From positions 186,001-250,000 of the forward strand of contig JAKLGK010000004.1 in the NCBI GenBank assembly GCA_022710725.1: a stretch of DNA of 64,000 nucleotides, written 5' to 3'. The translations under genes and the position numbers were made by a program. The notes beneath the pieces are model-generated. The model was not told where the DNA came from. It did not search any database and saw only the letters and a program-made list of their open reading frames with translations. Within the stretch, counting starts at the first letter, position 1, and each line of letters starts with the position of its first letter. Positions 48,924-57,974 of this stretch are shown piece after piece. This stretch comes from Verrucomicrobiota bacterium. GTDB lineage: Bacteria; Verrucomicrobiota; Kiritimatiellia; CAIQIC01; JAGNIJ01.

Positions 48924-49379
48924 CTATTGGTCCGCCCAATTCCGCAGCTCGCGCTTGATCTTCTCCTCAACCTTCCGGCCGATCTCCTCCCACTCGGCAT
49001 CCTTCTTCCCGGACTCGTCGAGCCACTCGCGGATGCCCTTGCGCACCTTGACTTCCACGCGCGCGCCGAGATCCTCCCATTCCTTTTCCCGGGGCGACTT
49101 GCGCCACTTGCAGGAGCCCGAGCCGCCGCAGCCGCCGAAGGCGATGGCCGCGCCAAGCACAAACCCGAGGTCGTATAGGTGCCCGGCGTTGCGGACCTCG
49201 TAGACGTGGACGTTGTCTTTGAACAGGCTGACAATGAACGTGATGCAGCAGATCAGCCCATGCCACAACCCGGCCCAGAAGCCCGCTGGCGCGGCCTCGA
49301 AACGCGCGTCGCCCGCCGCGCAGCCGGCCAGGGCCAGCAGGGTGATGAACAAGGCACTCACAGCGAAGGCTCGCCTCAT
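48924..49379 (-). CDS. Small lipoprotein of unknown function
   Basis: A 151-residue protein with a lipoprotein signal peptide (FITLLALAGC, lipobox LAGC near residue 20). A second hydrophobic patch (GLWHGLICCITFIVSLF) follows, then a GGCGGSGSCKW cysteine-rich stretch and a long charged helix at the C terminus (KEWEDLGARVEVKVRKGIRE; EWEEIGRKVEEKIKRELRNW). AAGGAG precedes ATG 49379. It is convergent with the kinase, ending ten bases from it. I do not recognise a named family; a DUF-type small exported protein is likely. Confidence 0.75.
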   Translation of the reverse strand: MRRAFAVSALFITLLALAGCAAGDARFEAAPAGFWAGLWHGLICCITFIVSLFKDNVHVYEVRNAGHLYDLGFVLGAAIAFGGCGGSGSCKWRKSPREKEWEDLGARVEVKVRKGIREWLDESGKKDAEWEEIGRKVEEKIKRELRNWADQ

Positions 49380-49393
49380 GAACTTCTCCTTTT

Positions 49394-50566
49394 TTATCGC
49401 GGTTCCAGGCGCACGCGGTAAAAGAGGATGGATTGTGCGCCCACATTGGTGCGAGTGGTCGTGGCACCACTGGCCTGGACATCGTCGGCTACCACGGAGG
49501 GATGGCCCAGGAACCAATTGGTAATCGCCTCCAGATCGTAATACCGGCCCGCCACCGATGCCCAGGACACCAACTGGTTGCTCGACACTTCCTGCATGGT
49601 CGTCAACTGCAAATAGTCGTTAAGGTCATTCGGATTGGTCCCGGCGGCGGCTTCCTCGCCGTCGGGCACGCCGTCGCCGTCACTGTCCGCCACGTCCGGC
49701 TTGGTCTTATGCCCGTTGGGATTCAGCGGCACGGTGGTGCCGGGCACCGTCGTGGCCCCCTCGTCAATGCCCGAGGCTTCCTCGAAATCCGTCAGCCAAT
49801 CATGGTCCCGGTCCATTGGATAATCCAGCGCCGCCAAGTTGGCCTGCGGCTCGATCTGCTCAAACTTGACGGCCGAGAAATTGCTGCCGTCCCAGGCGAA
49901 TGCGTCACGGTCCCGGGCCGTGGCCGGGCCAATCGTCTCATACGTGTCCAGGGAATAATACAGATAGGGACTGATGTAATGAAGGGCGTCGAGGTTGGCC
50001 CTTTCGGGGATGCCCAACTGAGTCCGGCCGTCCAACTGCTTGGCCGGGGCTCCGATGCGCCACCAGATCAGGACATCGTCATCGGTGATATTCCACTCGG
50101 GCACATCTATATCCGTGGACAGGAAAACAAAGCCGTCCGAACCCTCCACATCGAAGTTGTCCGACACGGCCACGGCGTCCATATCGCACGCCTCCGGCAG
50201 GCCATAGGAGGCCCCCTGGAAGAACATGGAATAATTGGTGGTGGTCGGATCAAACAGGATGAGATCCTCGTCGGCGTAGCGGATGCCGTTGATCCGGACG
50301 TCCACGTCGCAGGAAAAAATGATATACTTGCCGGCGGCGGCCATCGCATCCACGGCCGCCCGACCGTTGCCGGGCAACTGGAGTGACGGCAGGGTTCCCA
50401 TGGCGCCCGGACCAATGCTGACGATGGTTTCATCAGAGCAGTCCATGGAGCCGACGCGGGCCGCGGAATCCACCACCAGCCGAACTTCATTGCTCCCCAA
50501 CCCGGCGCCCCAGGCGGCCGGCCCCAACAAAAACAACACCATACATAGTGCGGCTTGAAGTGCCAT
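49394..50566 (-). CDS. Secreted protein with calcium-binding repeats and C-terminal beta domain
   Basis: About 390 residues. The signal peptide MALQAALCMVLFLLGPAAWG is followed by a beta-rich domain I cannot name, with conserved acidic segments (YADEDLILFDPTTTNYSMFF; DGFVFLSTDIDVPEW; DRDAFAWDGSNFSAVKFEQI). Next come an acidic metal-site-like stretch (DYPMDRDHDWLTDFEEASG) and a TSP3-like repeat (DVADSDGDGVPDGEEAAAGT). The last 70 residues are the small beta domain (LVSWASVAGRYYDLEAITNW ... LFYRVRLEPR). The start is uncertain: ATG 50635 in an ATGA overlap with the upstream stop would add 23 residues encoded by a REP-like hairpin element, so I prefer ATG 50566. Confidence 0.72.
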   Translation of the reverse strand: MALQAALCMVLFLLGPAAWGAGLGSNEVRLVVDSAARVGSMDCSDETIVSIGPGAMGTLPSLQLPGNGRAAVDAMAAAGKYIIFSCDVDVRINGIRYADEDLILFDPTTTNYSMFFQGASYGLPEACDMDAVAVSDNFDVEGSDGFVFLSTDIDVPEWNITDDDVLIWWRIGAPAKQLDGRTQLGIPERANLDALHYISPYLYYSLDTYETIGPATARDRDAFAWDGSNFSAVKFEQIEPQANLAALDYPMDRDHDWLTDFEEASGIDEGATTVPGTTVPLNPNGHKTKPDVADSDGDGVPDGEEAAAGTNPNDLNDYLQLTTMQEVSSNQLVSWASVAGRYYDLEAITNWFLGHPSVVADDVQASGATTTRTNVGAQSILFYRVRLEPR

Positions 50567-50616
50567 GTGGCACGGGACTCCGGCCCGTGAACGTACGGGC
50601 GAGACGCCCGCGCCAC
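50567..50616. repeat. REP-like double-hairpin element abutting a start codon
   Basis: Outer arms GTGGC and GCCAC enclose two hairpins: CACGGG-ACTCCGG-CCCGTG and ACGGGC-GAGAC-GCCCGC. The whole can fold as a three-way cloverleaf, like REP/BIME elements. A related half-element with GACGGCCGCGCCACT lies at about 30448-30463 after lpdA. The element lies directly before ATG 50566 of the gene on the minus strand. Confidence 0.55.
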
Positions 50617-50631
50617 TCTGGAGAAAATGTT

Positions 50632-51996
50632 TCATAGGCCGAAGTTCTGCCACGGGTTGTACGATATGAAGTTGGCGCCCGGTTGATTCGTGATGGCGCC
50701 GCAGCTTTGGCCCGTCGTGTTGACGTAGTTCGTAGTGTTGACGGCGCTGTTCCCGGAGAGGAAGTTGACTCCTCCAAAGCAGCCGATTCCCCTCCCGCTG
50801 TCCAGCACGTGGTTGTTTTCCACCCGGACATTGCCGTTGTTGGCCGCAATGCCGGTTCGCGTGTCCGTGGCGTCTCCCGTATTGTCCACCAGGCAACGCT
50901 CCACGGAAGACCAGGCCCCCACGTCTATTCCGTACCACCCGTTCCACTTCGCCACGCTTTGTTTGATGATGCAACCTATCGGTCCGTAGAATCCTCGCGA
51001 ACCGTTGGCGGTCGCGGCGCAGCGGCTCGCCACGGTATTGTTGGTGGACAGGCAGAATCCATACGCCGAGGCGCCGACCGCGACATTACTGAAGGCCACG
51101 CAGTCGAAGAGACCGCCGTGACCCCGGTGGAAGTAGGCATAGGCCTCGCCGCTATACGCGGTGTTTTCCTTGACGATACAGCGGCGGACCACCCCGTTGA
51201 CCCCGGCGTCTATACCCGCCAGGCTGCCACCGTCCATATCCTTTATGTTCCGAACCACCGCGCAGCGTTCGATCGTTCCATCGGCGACCACGCCGCTAAA
51301 ACTGGAGGCGCAGTAATTGTCGCTGATGCTGACGCTGCGGACCACGCCGCCCCGTGCCAGCTCCACACCGTTGAAATAGTACGAGGCCAAATTGCCGCGG
51401 AGGATGCAGCCGTCCACGATACAACCCTGCCCGCCCCGGATGCCCACGAGGCGGGCGCCGGTATTCCCTATCAGGATGGACCCGGCCACGCGGCTGCCCG
51501 CCCCTCCGCAAATCAGATTGGTGCCGGTCAAACCTAAGTCATTGGATACCACGATGCAGTTCTCCACCACGGCCATGTCGCCCAGGAGAATCCCGCCCTT
51601 CTGACTGCCCCGGACGGTCACGTTTTCCACGCGGCTGTTCCGGCCGGTGGCCCAGATACCCGCCCCGGCCCCGCCGATCACGGTGCCGTTGAACACCGAA
51701 AGATTCGCAAACCAGTCCTGCTGGCGGATCGCCGCGTCGTAGGTGCCAAAAACCGGCACCGACTGGATCCGGTGTCCGTTCAGATCCAGGGTCACATCAT
51801 CCGCTTGAATGGTGATGGCGCTTCCGCCGAGCACCAGCAAATCCCGGGTGACCAGGTACGCGCCCGGACTGGTGATGACGGTGGCTTGGCTGATTTCGCG
51901 CACGCCCTCCTGCGTGGAAAGGGCCGCCGCCCGGGCGCCGCCGGAGAGCAGCCCGATCATGAGCAGGGCCAGCCGTATTGTTCTGAAAGCTTTCAC
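50632..51996 (-). CDS. Secreted right-handed parallel beta-helix protein (paralogue 1)
   Basis: A 454-residue exported protein: signal peptide (about 1-24, ending GGARAAA), then GAYLVTRDLLVLGGSAITIQ and DDVTLDLNGHRIQSV, the opening seen in pectate-lyase-like beta-helix proteins. About fifteen short repeat turns follow with the pattern G-x-V-x-x-C-x-(V/I)-x-x-N (for example MAVVENCIVVSNDLG, GGVVRSVSISDNYC). It ends ISYNPWQNFGL. No catalytic residues typical of pectate lyases were seen. It is the last of four tandem paralogues, and its stop overlaps the possible upstream start of the next gene. Confidence 0.85.
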   Translation of the reverse strand: MKAFRTIRLALLMIGLLSGGARAAALSTQEGVREISQATVITSPGAYLVTRDLLVLGGSAITIQADDVTLDLNGHRIQSVPVFGTYDAAIRQQDWFANLSVFNGTVIGGAGAGIWATGRNSRVENVTVRGSQKGGILLGDMAVVENCIVVSNDLGLTGTNLICGGAGSRVAGSILIGNTGARLVGIRGGQGCIVDGCILRGNLASYYFNGVELARGGVVRSVSISDNYCASSFSGVVADGTIERCAVVRNIKDMDGGSLAGIDAGVNGVVRRCIVKENTAYSGEAYAYFHRGHGGLFDCVAFSNVAVGASAYGFCLSTNNTVASRCAATANGSRGFYGPIGCIIKQSVAKWNGWYGIDVGAWSSVERCLVDNTGDATDTRTGIAANNGNVRVENNHVLDSGRGIGCFGGVNFLSGNSAVNTTNYVNTTGQSCGAITNQPGANFISYNPWQNFGL

Positions 51997-51997
51997 G

Positions 51998-53320
51998 TTA
52001 CCAGTCTATATTCGCCCACGGTAAATTCGCCGACATTCCCTCGCTCCCCACCAGCGTCGCGCCGACAAAGTCATTGGACGCGATGATCGTCATGGCGTTG
52101 AAACGGTTGCGCACGATCAGATTGCTTGACCCGAGGTCCACGCGGATGTCCGTGACCGTGCTGATATTGTTCCGATCCGCCCGGCTGTTCTTGCCCACCA
52201 TCTGAATCCCTGGCGTGTCCCAGCCCCACAGGTTATTCTCCAGCGCGTAGCCGGCGCCGGCGAGAAGGAGGAGCGGGTTCATATAGACATCGCGCCAGAC
52301 GGAATTCCCGGCCACGAGACACCCCTCCTGTACGTTGATGCCGCCCTCGTGCAGGGTATTCCCCCGGACAACGCTTCCCTGGCCCGTCTTCAGGTCGCAG
52401 TTCGGCCCCTTCAACGCGTTGCGCGCCACGATGGTTCCGTTGGATGTCGTGATCCCGGGGTAGTTGCGCCCTTCGATGGAGCAGTCGGCCACCACCACGC
52501 CGTCTCGAGCGAGAATCCCGGCGGCATTGGTTAGCGCATCCTGATTCCCCTGCGCCGTACAACCCGCGACCAACCCGCCGCTGCCCAGCCGGAAGGCCTC
52601 GACGGTCAGCGCATCCAGTTGGTTGTCGCTCACCACATTGTTGACGCACAAGTACCCCGTGTCGCCCCAGAAGCCGATGAACGATCCTATCCCCGTCCCG
52701 CGCCAGCCGCTCACGATGCTGTCCACCACGAGAAAGCCATGATCGCCGCTGATTCCGGTCCCGTGCAGGTACGCGGTGTTTCCGGCGGCTTCACAGGCCA
52801 GGACCATGCTCCCCTGCCCGCTGTTGATTCCGTTAAAGCCCTCGCCGCCGACTACGCGGCACCTCTTCAGAAGCGTGTAATCCGCGCTGAACAGCCCCGT
52901 TTCATTGAATCCGCAAATCTCCACGTCCTCCACGCGGTTGAAAAGGCTGTTCAATTCCAGCGCCCGGGCCAGGTTGTTGACATGGAGCAACCGGCCGTGT
53001 CGGACCGTGATATAGGAACAACCGCCGGAGGATTGGATGATGGCATGGTCGTATGCCTGCTGCAACCGGTGGCCGTTCAGGTCCAGCGTCACATAATTGG
53101 TCGCGATGAAAATCACCGGCGCGTCGCCGCTCGGGCTGTCCAAATCCTCGGTCACGACATAACTGCCGGGACGCGAGATGGTGTACGGAACGTGGGATTG
53201 CGAGATTTCGAAACGGCCGTCGGCGGCGCGGGCTCCCTCGACCGCCGCGCCCAACATGAGCAACGCGAGGCCGAACCCCAGCCGCCCTCCTCGCTCCGTT
53301 TCTGTTCGTCGTCTTTGCAT
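51998..53320 (-). CDS. Secreted right-handed parallel beta-helix protein (paralogue 2)
   Basis: A 440-residue exported protein with a long basic leader (MQRRRTETERGGRLGFGLAL) and cleavage near EGARAAD. PYTISRPGSYVVTEDLDS and NYVTLDLNGHRLQQAYDH mark the same opening as its neighbours, followed by a beta-helix with turns such as GFLVVDSIVSGWRGTGIG and GSVVRGNTLHEGGINVQEG. The C terminus is ANLPWANIDW. It is separated by one base from paralogue 1 and by seven from the frameshifted copy, so the set is one transcription unit. Confidence 0.85.
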   Translation of the reverse strand: MQRRRTETERGGRLGFGLALLMLGAAVEGARAADGRFEISQSHVPYTISRPGSYVVTEDLDSPSGDAPVIFIATNYVTLDLNGHRLQQAYDHAIIQSSGGCSYITVRHGRLLHVNNLARALELNSLFNRVEDVEICGFNETGLFSADYTLLKRCRVVGGEGFNGINSGQGSMVLACEAAGNTAYLHGTGISGDHGFLVVDSIVSGWRGTGIGSFIGFWGDTGYLCVNNVVSDNQLDALTVEAFRLGSGGLVAGCTAQGNQDALTNAAGILARDGVVVADCSIEGRNYPGITTSNGTIVARNALKGPNCDLKTGQGSVVRGNTLHEGGINVQEGCLVAGNSVWRDVYMNPLLLLAGAGYALENNLWGWDTPGIQMVGKNSRADRNNISTVTDIRVDLGSSNLIVRNRFNAMTIIASNDFVGATLVGSEGMSANLPWANIDW

Positions 53321-53327
53321 CCTTACT

Positions 53328-54619
53328 CTACCACGAGAAATTCGCCCACGCGTTGTTCGTGTTGATGGTCGTCCCGCCGGTCAGCACGATGCCGGCGCCG
53401 CCCTTGGCGGACCCGCCGATCGTGAAGTTGCCCTGCGCGCTGTTGTCCACCGCAATCACGCCCGGCCGCTGCAGCCAGAATCCGACGGCCGGGTTGCGCG
53501 CCGCATGATTATCCACCACTCGCAGGGAACTGACCAAGTTCTGGTCCACGAAGCCCGATTCATTGGCCACGGCGAGGCAATTCTGCGCGCTCACGTTGGC
53601 GCCGAGATAGAACCCGACTTTGACATTCGTGAACGCCACGGAGTACTGGAACACGCTGCCTTGGAAGCCGTCCCCGGCGTGCGCGTACGCCACGCAGCCC
53701 AGGGTGTCGCAGTTGTTGAATCCATCCCCCGAGAGCATGTCGCTGCTGGTGCGATTCGCCGCCACGCTGTCCAGGACCTTCCGGACATCCCAGAAGCCGA
53801 CGGGAGAGGATCCGCCCGCCTGGCCGGACCGGTTGCCATACACCACGCAACGCTCCGCCGTCTCGCCGTCACTGAACAACCCGCTATCATCCTGCGCCGC
53901 CGTTTCGGTAATGACGCAATCCCGAATCGTCATGGCACTGACGATGCCCTGTTTCAGGAAACTATTATCATGGGCCAGCACCTGTTCCACCAGGTCCGCG
54001 CCGCGAACCAGATACGACGGCGTCCCCTGAAGTGAGTTGGCGTAAACAGGATGCGCCGGACCTCCGACCCCTCGCCGCACTCGATCCCTTCGAAGGCGGT
54101 GGAACCGGAATTGATGCCCATCAGGCATTCGCTGACCCGGCTGCCCTCGCCCACGGTGATCAGGGACAGGTCCGCCGACGAATTCTGCCCGAAGATACAG
54201 CCCTCGACCACGGCCGAGTTTCCGGCGGTGATTCCCTTGGAGCAAGCCGTGATCCCAAGATCCTTGAAACGATTGCCGGCGCCCGGCGCCTGAACGGCCT
54301 GCGCGCAGCTCCTGATGTACCCGTTGAGCACGGTCAAGTCATCAGTATCTGCGTCCTGAACAATCCCGCAGGCGACATTGCTGCCATCGAGGGTAAAGCC
54401 GTTCAGGTCAATCGTAACACCGGTAGCTCGCACCTGGATGCCGGTGCCCACGATCCCCGCCGGCAGGAAAAGATTCCGGGTCACCATGTACCGGCCGGGC
54501 TCGACAATGATGTCGGGCAAGGTGTTAATCTGCACATCGCCCGGCCCGGCCCGGGTCGCCACGGCCGTGGCCCCCGCCAGGGCGGTCATCAGCATCCACT
54601 TCTGGAAACGCAGGCTCAT
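53328..54619 (-). pseudogene. Frameshifted secreted beta-helix protein (paralogue 3)
   Basis: Two overlapping reading frames together give one protein of about 430 residues, the size of the neighbours. The first half (MSLRFQKWMLMTALAGATAV ... GIECGEGSEVRRI) carries the signal peptide and GVTIDLNGFTLDGSN; the second continues (VYANSLQGTPSYLVRGADLV ... INTNNAWANFSW). The frame changes by one base near 54042-54055; no clear slippery sequence or stem-loop for programmed frameshifting was seen. It is either a decayed gene or an assembly indel. Translated as is, it would stop after 221 residues at 53954. Confidence 0.75.
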
Positions 54620-54622
54620 ATG

Positions 54623-55957
54623 TTATTCGAGTCGCACCACATTCCCCCAAGGGCGGTTGGTCGTGAAGGTGTTCCCCGGCGGTATGATGCTGGCCGCGAT
54701 ATGGTCGTTCGCCCCGCCCGAGATGACGTGGTCCTCATCCTCCGCAAAGAAATTCTTCACGATCAGGTTGCGCTGGCCGAAAGAATTAATGCAGACATTG
54801 GTTCCGTGCAGCGAGGTGCGGTCCAGATAGTTGCCCTCGATTCGATTCCAGCCGCCTGTTTCCGAAATCCCGCGCCCGAGGAAATTGTCATACACATAGC
54901 AGTCGTACTTAAGGAAAACGGGGACATCGGCCCAGTTCTGGGCGATGAGGCTCCCGTTGTCGGCCTGCAGGCGGTACTGGCTCAACCGGTTGTTGACCGC
55001 CAGGGAGCCGCTGTTGATGTTGACCGCGTCCGTCCCCGCCACCTGGCCGGAGAAGACATTATCCACCACGACCGAGCCGTGCCCCACACTGGCCTGATAG
55101 GAATGGACCGTGTCCATTCCGGTGAACAGGCAATCCGCGACGACGGATCCCGTGCCGAGGTCCACATTCCCGGCCAGTGTGCAGCCGGTCAGCAATGCCC
55201 CATTGCCGGCAACCACCGCAGTGTTATTGGTCGCCGCGCTACCGAGTAGATCGCGAATTACCACGCCGTCGAGGATCGCTCCCGTCCCCGCGATCACCCC
55301 ATAGACTCGCCCGCCCGACTGTTCACTGATCACGCAGCGTTCGATCAGGCTGCCATCCCCCGCGCGAATCCCGGCGAGTTCATCACCGCCCATGTTGTTG
55401 GACATCATGCAATCCCGGATGATCGAACCTGCATCGGCGCAGATGAGCCCAATTCCCAACGCCGTAATAAAGTTGCCTGCCAGCGTACATCTCGCGATCA
55501 GGCTGCCGGGCCCCGTGTTGATCGCGTTCCGCCTGCCATCTCTGATAAAAAGATCTTCGCAGCGATTGAAGGCGCCGGGGATATTGAGCGACCCTGAAAT
55601 CCGCCCGTTCTTGATGGTCAAGTTGTTTCGACCGGCGGACTGCACCACGCAATAGTCCGCCGCGAAACCGCTGCCGGTGAGCATGCTGTGGTTCAGATCC
55701 AGAACGACGTCATCGGCATCCACGGTGATCTGAATGCTTACGGATGAAACAGATCCGGCATCTTCCGCCAGGACGTAGCTGCCCGAGTTGGTGATCGTGA
55801 GGGGAAGATCCGCGTTATAAATCGGCACCCGCCCGCCGGAACCTGACGCAAGGGGGATGGGAAGAAAGCAGAACAGCAGAAAAGCGGAAAGCGCAGAAAC
55901 CCAGCGCCTTTCCCGGCGCGGTTTTGTCACGTTAACGGCTTGCTCCTCCCGAAGCAT
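54623..55957 (-). CDS. Secreted right-handed parallel beta-helix protein (paralogue 4)
   Basis: A 444-residue exported protein. A basic leader (NVTKPRRERRW) precedes the hydrophobic core (VSALSAFLLFCFLPIPLASG). TITNSGSYVLAEDAGSVSSV and DDVVLDLNHSMLTGSGF form the common opening; beta-helix turns include GSIIRDCMMSNNMGGDELAG and GALLTGCTLAGNVDLGTGSV. It ends TTNRPWGNVVRLE. ATG 55957 is preceded by GGAGGA; the longer frame up to 56251 overlaps the next gene and is rejected. It is the first of the four paralogues and probably carries the promoter of the cluster. Confidence 0.85.
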   Translation of the reverse strand: MLREEQAVNVTKPRRERRWVSALSAFLLFCFLPIPLASGSGGRVPIYNADLPLTITNSGSYVLAEDAGSVSSVSIQITVDADDVVLDLNHSMLTGSGFAADYCVVQSAGRNNLTIKNGRISGSLNIPGAFNRCEDLFIRDGRRNAINTGPGSLIARCTLAGNFITALGIGLICADAGSIIRDCMMSNNMGGDELAGIRAGDGSLIERCVISEQSGGRVYGVIAGTGAILDGVVIRDLLGSAATNNTAVVAGNGALLTGCTLAGNVDLGTGSVVADCLFTGMDTVHSYQASVGHGSVVVDNVFSGQVAGTDAVNINSGSLAVNNRLSQYRLQADNGSLIAQNWADVPVFLKYDCYVYDNFLGRGISETGGWNRIEGNYLDRTSLHGTNVCINSFGQRNLIVKNFFAEDEDHVISGGANDHIAASIIPPGNTFTTNRPWGNVVRLE

Positions 55958-56010
55958 AAGCCATCCTCCGCGCGCAGTATTTCTTCCAAGAGATGGCTTG
56001 TCCAGTCTTT

Positions 56011-56946
56011 TTACGGCACGACCACACGATATCTGCGTTGCAGGCTTTCCGTGTGCTTCGACAGCGCCGGCAGGGCAGACCATTCCCTCCACAAGTCGGG
56101 ATAACTCATCGCGCGGAAGATGACCTTGGAGTTTGCCGCCCGCGCCGCCAGTTCTTCGATTTCCTTGCGATGCTGAAGGCAGACGGCCAAATCCGCCGCG
56201 TTCGCGGGCTCCCAGTACAGATAAAGTAAAGTCGCTCGCGCTGGCTTCCACCCCTTCTCATCGCCCCGGGCCAGAAGGCGGCTGATTCCAAAGTAGTGTT
56301 TGACCAGTTGGGCCACGTCGAGATTCCGCGGGCCCGCCGCCTTCGCCTCTTCCAGGACCCGCCACCAGCAATCCTCGGCCCAGGGAAGATTAACACGGTT
56401 GTAGCTGGCGGAGAACTTGGCCTCCTTCGGCGCGAAATACTCCAGGAACTTCGACTCGACCGTGATCACCTCATTGCCGCGCCGCAGGAACACGTCCAGC
56501 GTCGGCGGGGTCCCGTGCAGGCCGGTCGGAAGTGGTTTCTCAAATACCGGCGGGTCAAAACCGGACCGCCCGAGCAGCACAAGGTCCGCGGGGCGATCCT
56601 TGAACGGCGCGAAGGTGTTCACGGCCAGCGCGGAGGATGAATGGACCGCGCAGAACTTGCCCGCGAGTTCATGCCCCGCGCCCTTTTCCAGGTCCGCGCG
56701 GAATTGCTCCAGCCTCACGCCCGGAACCAGGTTGTCTTCCGGCCGGGCCACGTAGCCGCGCTCGTCCGACGGCGCCGCCGCCTGCCGGTCGTAGGCGTCC
56801 TTGACGAGGCGGCGGACCAGCTCCCGCTCCGACACGGCCTGCCCCGACGCGCCGCCCGCCAGCAGCAGCGCCGCCCCGGCGGCCGCGCACACGACCCGAC
56901 GCCTGGCGTCAGGCCTTGGCCGCTTCCTTGCCGGTCGCCGCCACAT
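56011..56946 (-). CDS. PD-(D/E)XK restriction-endonuclease-like protein (PGN_0703-type)
   Basis: About 311 residues if the ATG at 56946 is used. The core resembles the PGN_0703-type restriction-endonuclease-like family: [40 protein letters not shown], and the putative catalytic D-ESK pair ([20 protein letters not shown], with K after E-S), then [20 protein letters not shown]. The N-terminal 37 residues ([20 protein letters not shown]) look like a signal peptide but overlap recA by 38 bases; GTG 56835 ([18 protein letters not shown]) would give a cytoplasmic nuclease and is a real alternative. No methyltransferase gene is present nearby. Confidence 0.68.
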   Translation of the reverse strand: MWRRPARKRPRPDARRRVVCAAAGAALLLAGGASGQAVSERELVRRLVKDAYDRQAAAPSDERGYVARPEDNLVPGVRLEQFRADLEKGAGHELAGKFCAVHSSSALAVNTFAPFKDRPADLVLLGRSGFDPPVFEKPLPTGLHGTPPTLDVFLRRGNEVITVESKFLEYFAPKEAKFSASYNRVNLPWAEDCWWRVLEEAKAAGPRNLDVAQLVKHYFGISRLLARGDEKGWKPARATLLYLYWEPANAADLAVCLQHRKEIEELAARAANSKVIFRAMSYPDLWREWSALPALSKHTESLQRRYRVVVP

Positions 56947-57970
56947 GGCCTTCCTTGACTTTGGCCCGGACCGCTTCCGTGAGCTTTTTCTCCATCTCGG
57001 GATCGTTCTTCAGGTTGTCCCGCGCCGCGTCGCGGCCCTGGCCAAGCTGCTGGTTCTCGAACGACAGCCAGGTGCCGCGCTTGTCGATCAGGCCATACTG
57101 CAGCGCGGCGTCCAGAACGGCGCCCGTGCGCGAGATGCCCTCGGCATACAGGATGTCGAATTCCGCCTCCACGAACGGCGCGGCCATCTTGTTCTTCACC
57201 ACCTTGGCCTTGGTCCGGTTGCCGATGGCCCGGCCCGCGGGATCCTTCATCGTCGCCAGCCGGCGGATGTCGATGCGCACCGAGGCGTAGAATTTCAAAG
57301 CCCGGCCGCCGGGCGTCGTTTCCGGGTTGCCGAACATGACGCCGATCTTCTCGCGGATCTGGTTGGTGAAGATGCAGCAGGTCTTGGACTTGTTCAGGAT
57401 GCCGGTGAGCTTGCGCATCGCCTGGGACATCAGGCGCGCCTGCAGGCCGACGTGTGAATCGCCCATGGCGCCCTCGAGCTCCGCGCGCGGCGCGAGCGCG
57501 GCAACGGAGTCGATCACCACCACGTCCACGGAATTGCTGCGGACGAGCTGGTCGGCGATCGTCAGAGCCTCCTCGCCGGAGTCCGGCTGGGAGACCAGCA
57601 GGTCGTCGAGGTTGACGCCGATCTTGCGGGCATAGGCCGGGTCGAGGGCGTGTTCCGCGTCGATGAACGCCGCTACGCCGCCGTTCTTCTGGGCGTTGGC
57701 GATGATGTGCAGGACCAGCGTGGTCTTGCCCGAGGACTCGGGGCCGAAGATCTCGATGATGCGCCCGCGCGGCACGCCGCCGATGCCGAGGGCCAGGTCC
57801 AGCGTCAGGGCGCCCGTGGAGATCGAGGGCACCTGGACGTGCGCCTCCTCCTTGCCGAGGCGCATGATCGCGCCCTCGCCGAATTCCTTCTGGATCTGGG
57901 CCAGGACGGCGCTCAACGCCGCCGGCATGCTTTTCTCCGCGCTCGCCGCCTGACTGGATTTCGCTGCCAT
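56909..57970 (-). CDS. recA: Recombinase RecA
   Basis: A 353-residue recombinase. Walker A is [12 protein letters not shown] (near residue 75), Walker [13 protein letters not shown], loop L1 [20 protein letters not shown], loop L2 [20 protein letters not shown] with [12 protein letters not shown]. It catalyses strand exchange and triggers LexA cleavage. The C-terminal tail is basic/alanine-rich rather than strongly acidic. It starts four bases after thpR stops, a common gene pair, and overlaps the nuclease-like gene. RecA also pairs incoming single-stranded DNA during transformation, which ties it functionally to ComEC in this window. Confidence 0.97.
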   Translation of the reverse strand: MAAKSSQAASAEKSMPAALSAVLAQIQKEFGEGAIMRLGKEEAHVQVPSISTGALTLDLALGIGGVPRGRIIEIFGPESSGKTTLVLHIIANAQKNGGVAAFIDAEHALDPAYARKIGVNLDDLLVSQPDSGEEALTIADQLVRSNSVDVVVIDSVAALAPRAELEGAMGDSHVGLQARLMSQAMRKLTGILNKSKTCCIFTNQIREKIGVMFGNPETTPGGRALKFYASVRIDIRRLATMKDPAGRAIGNRTKAKVVKNKMAAPFVEAEFDILYAEGISRTGAVLDAALQYGLIDKRGTWLSFENQQLGQGRDAARDNLKNDPEMEKKLTEAVRAKVKEGHVAATGKEAAKA

Positions 57971-57974
57971 GCTC

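Noticed and set aside
54623..56251. Longer start for beta-helix paralogue 4
   Set aside because: The extra 98 residues overlap the nuclease-like gene and have no secretion signal; ATG 55957 has a ribosome site and a signal peptide.
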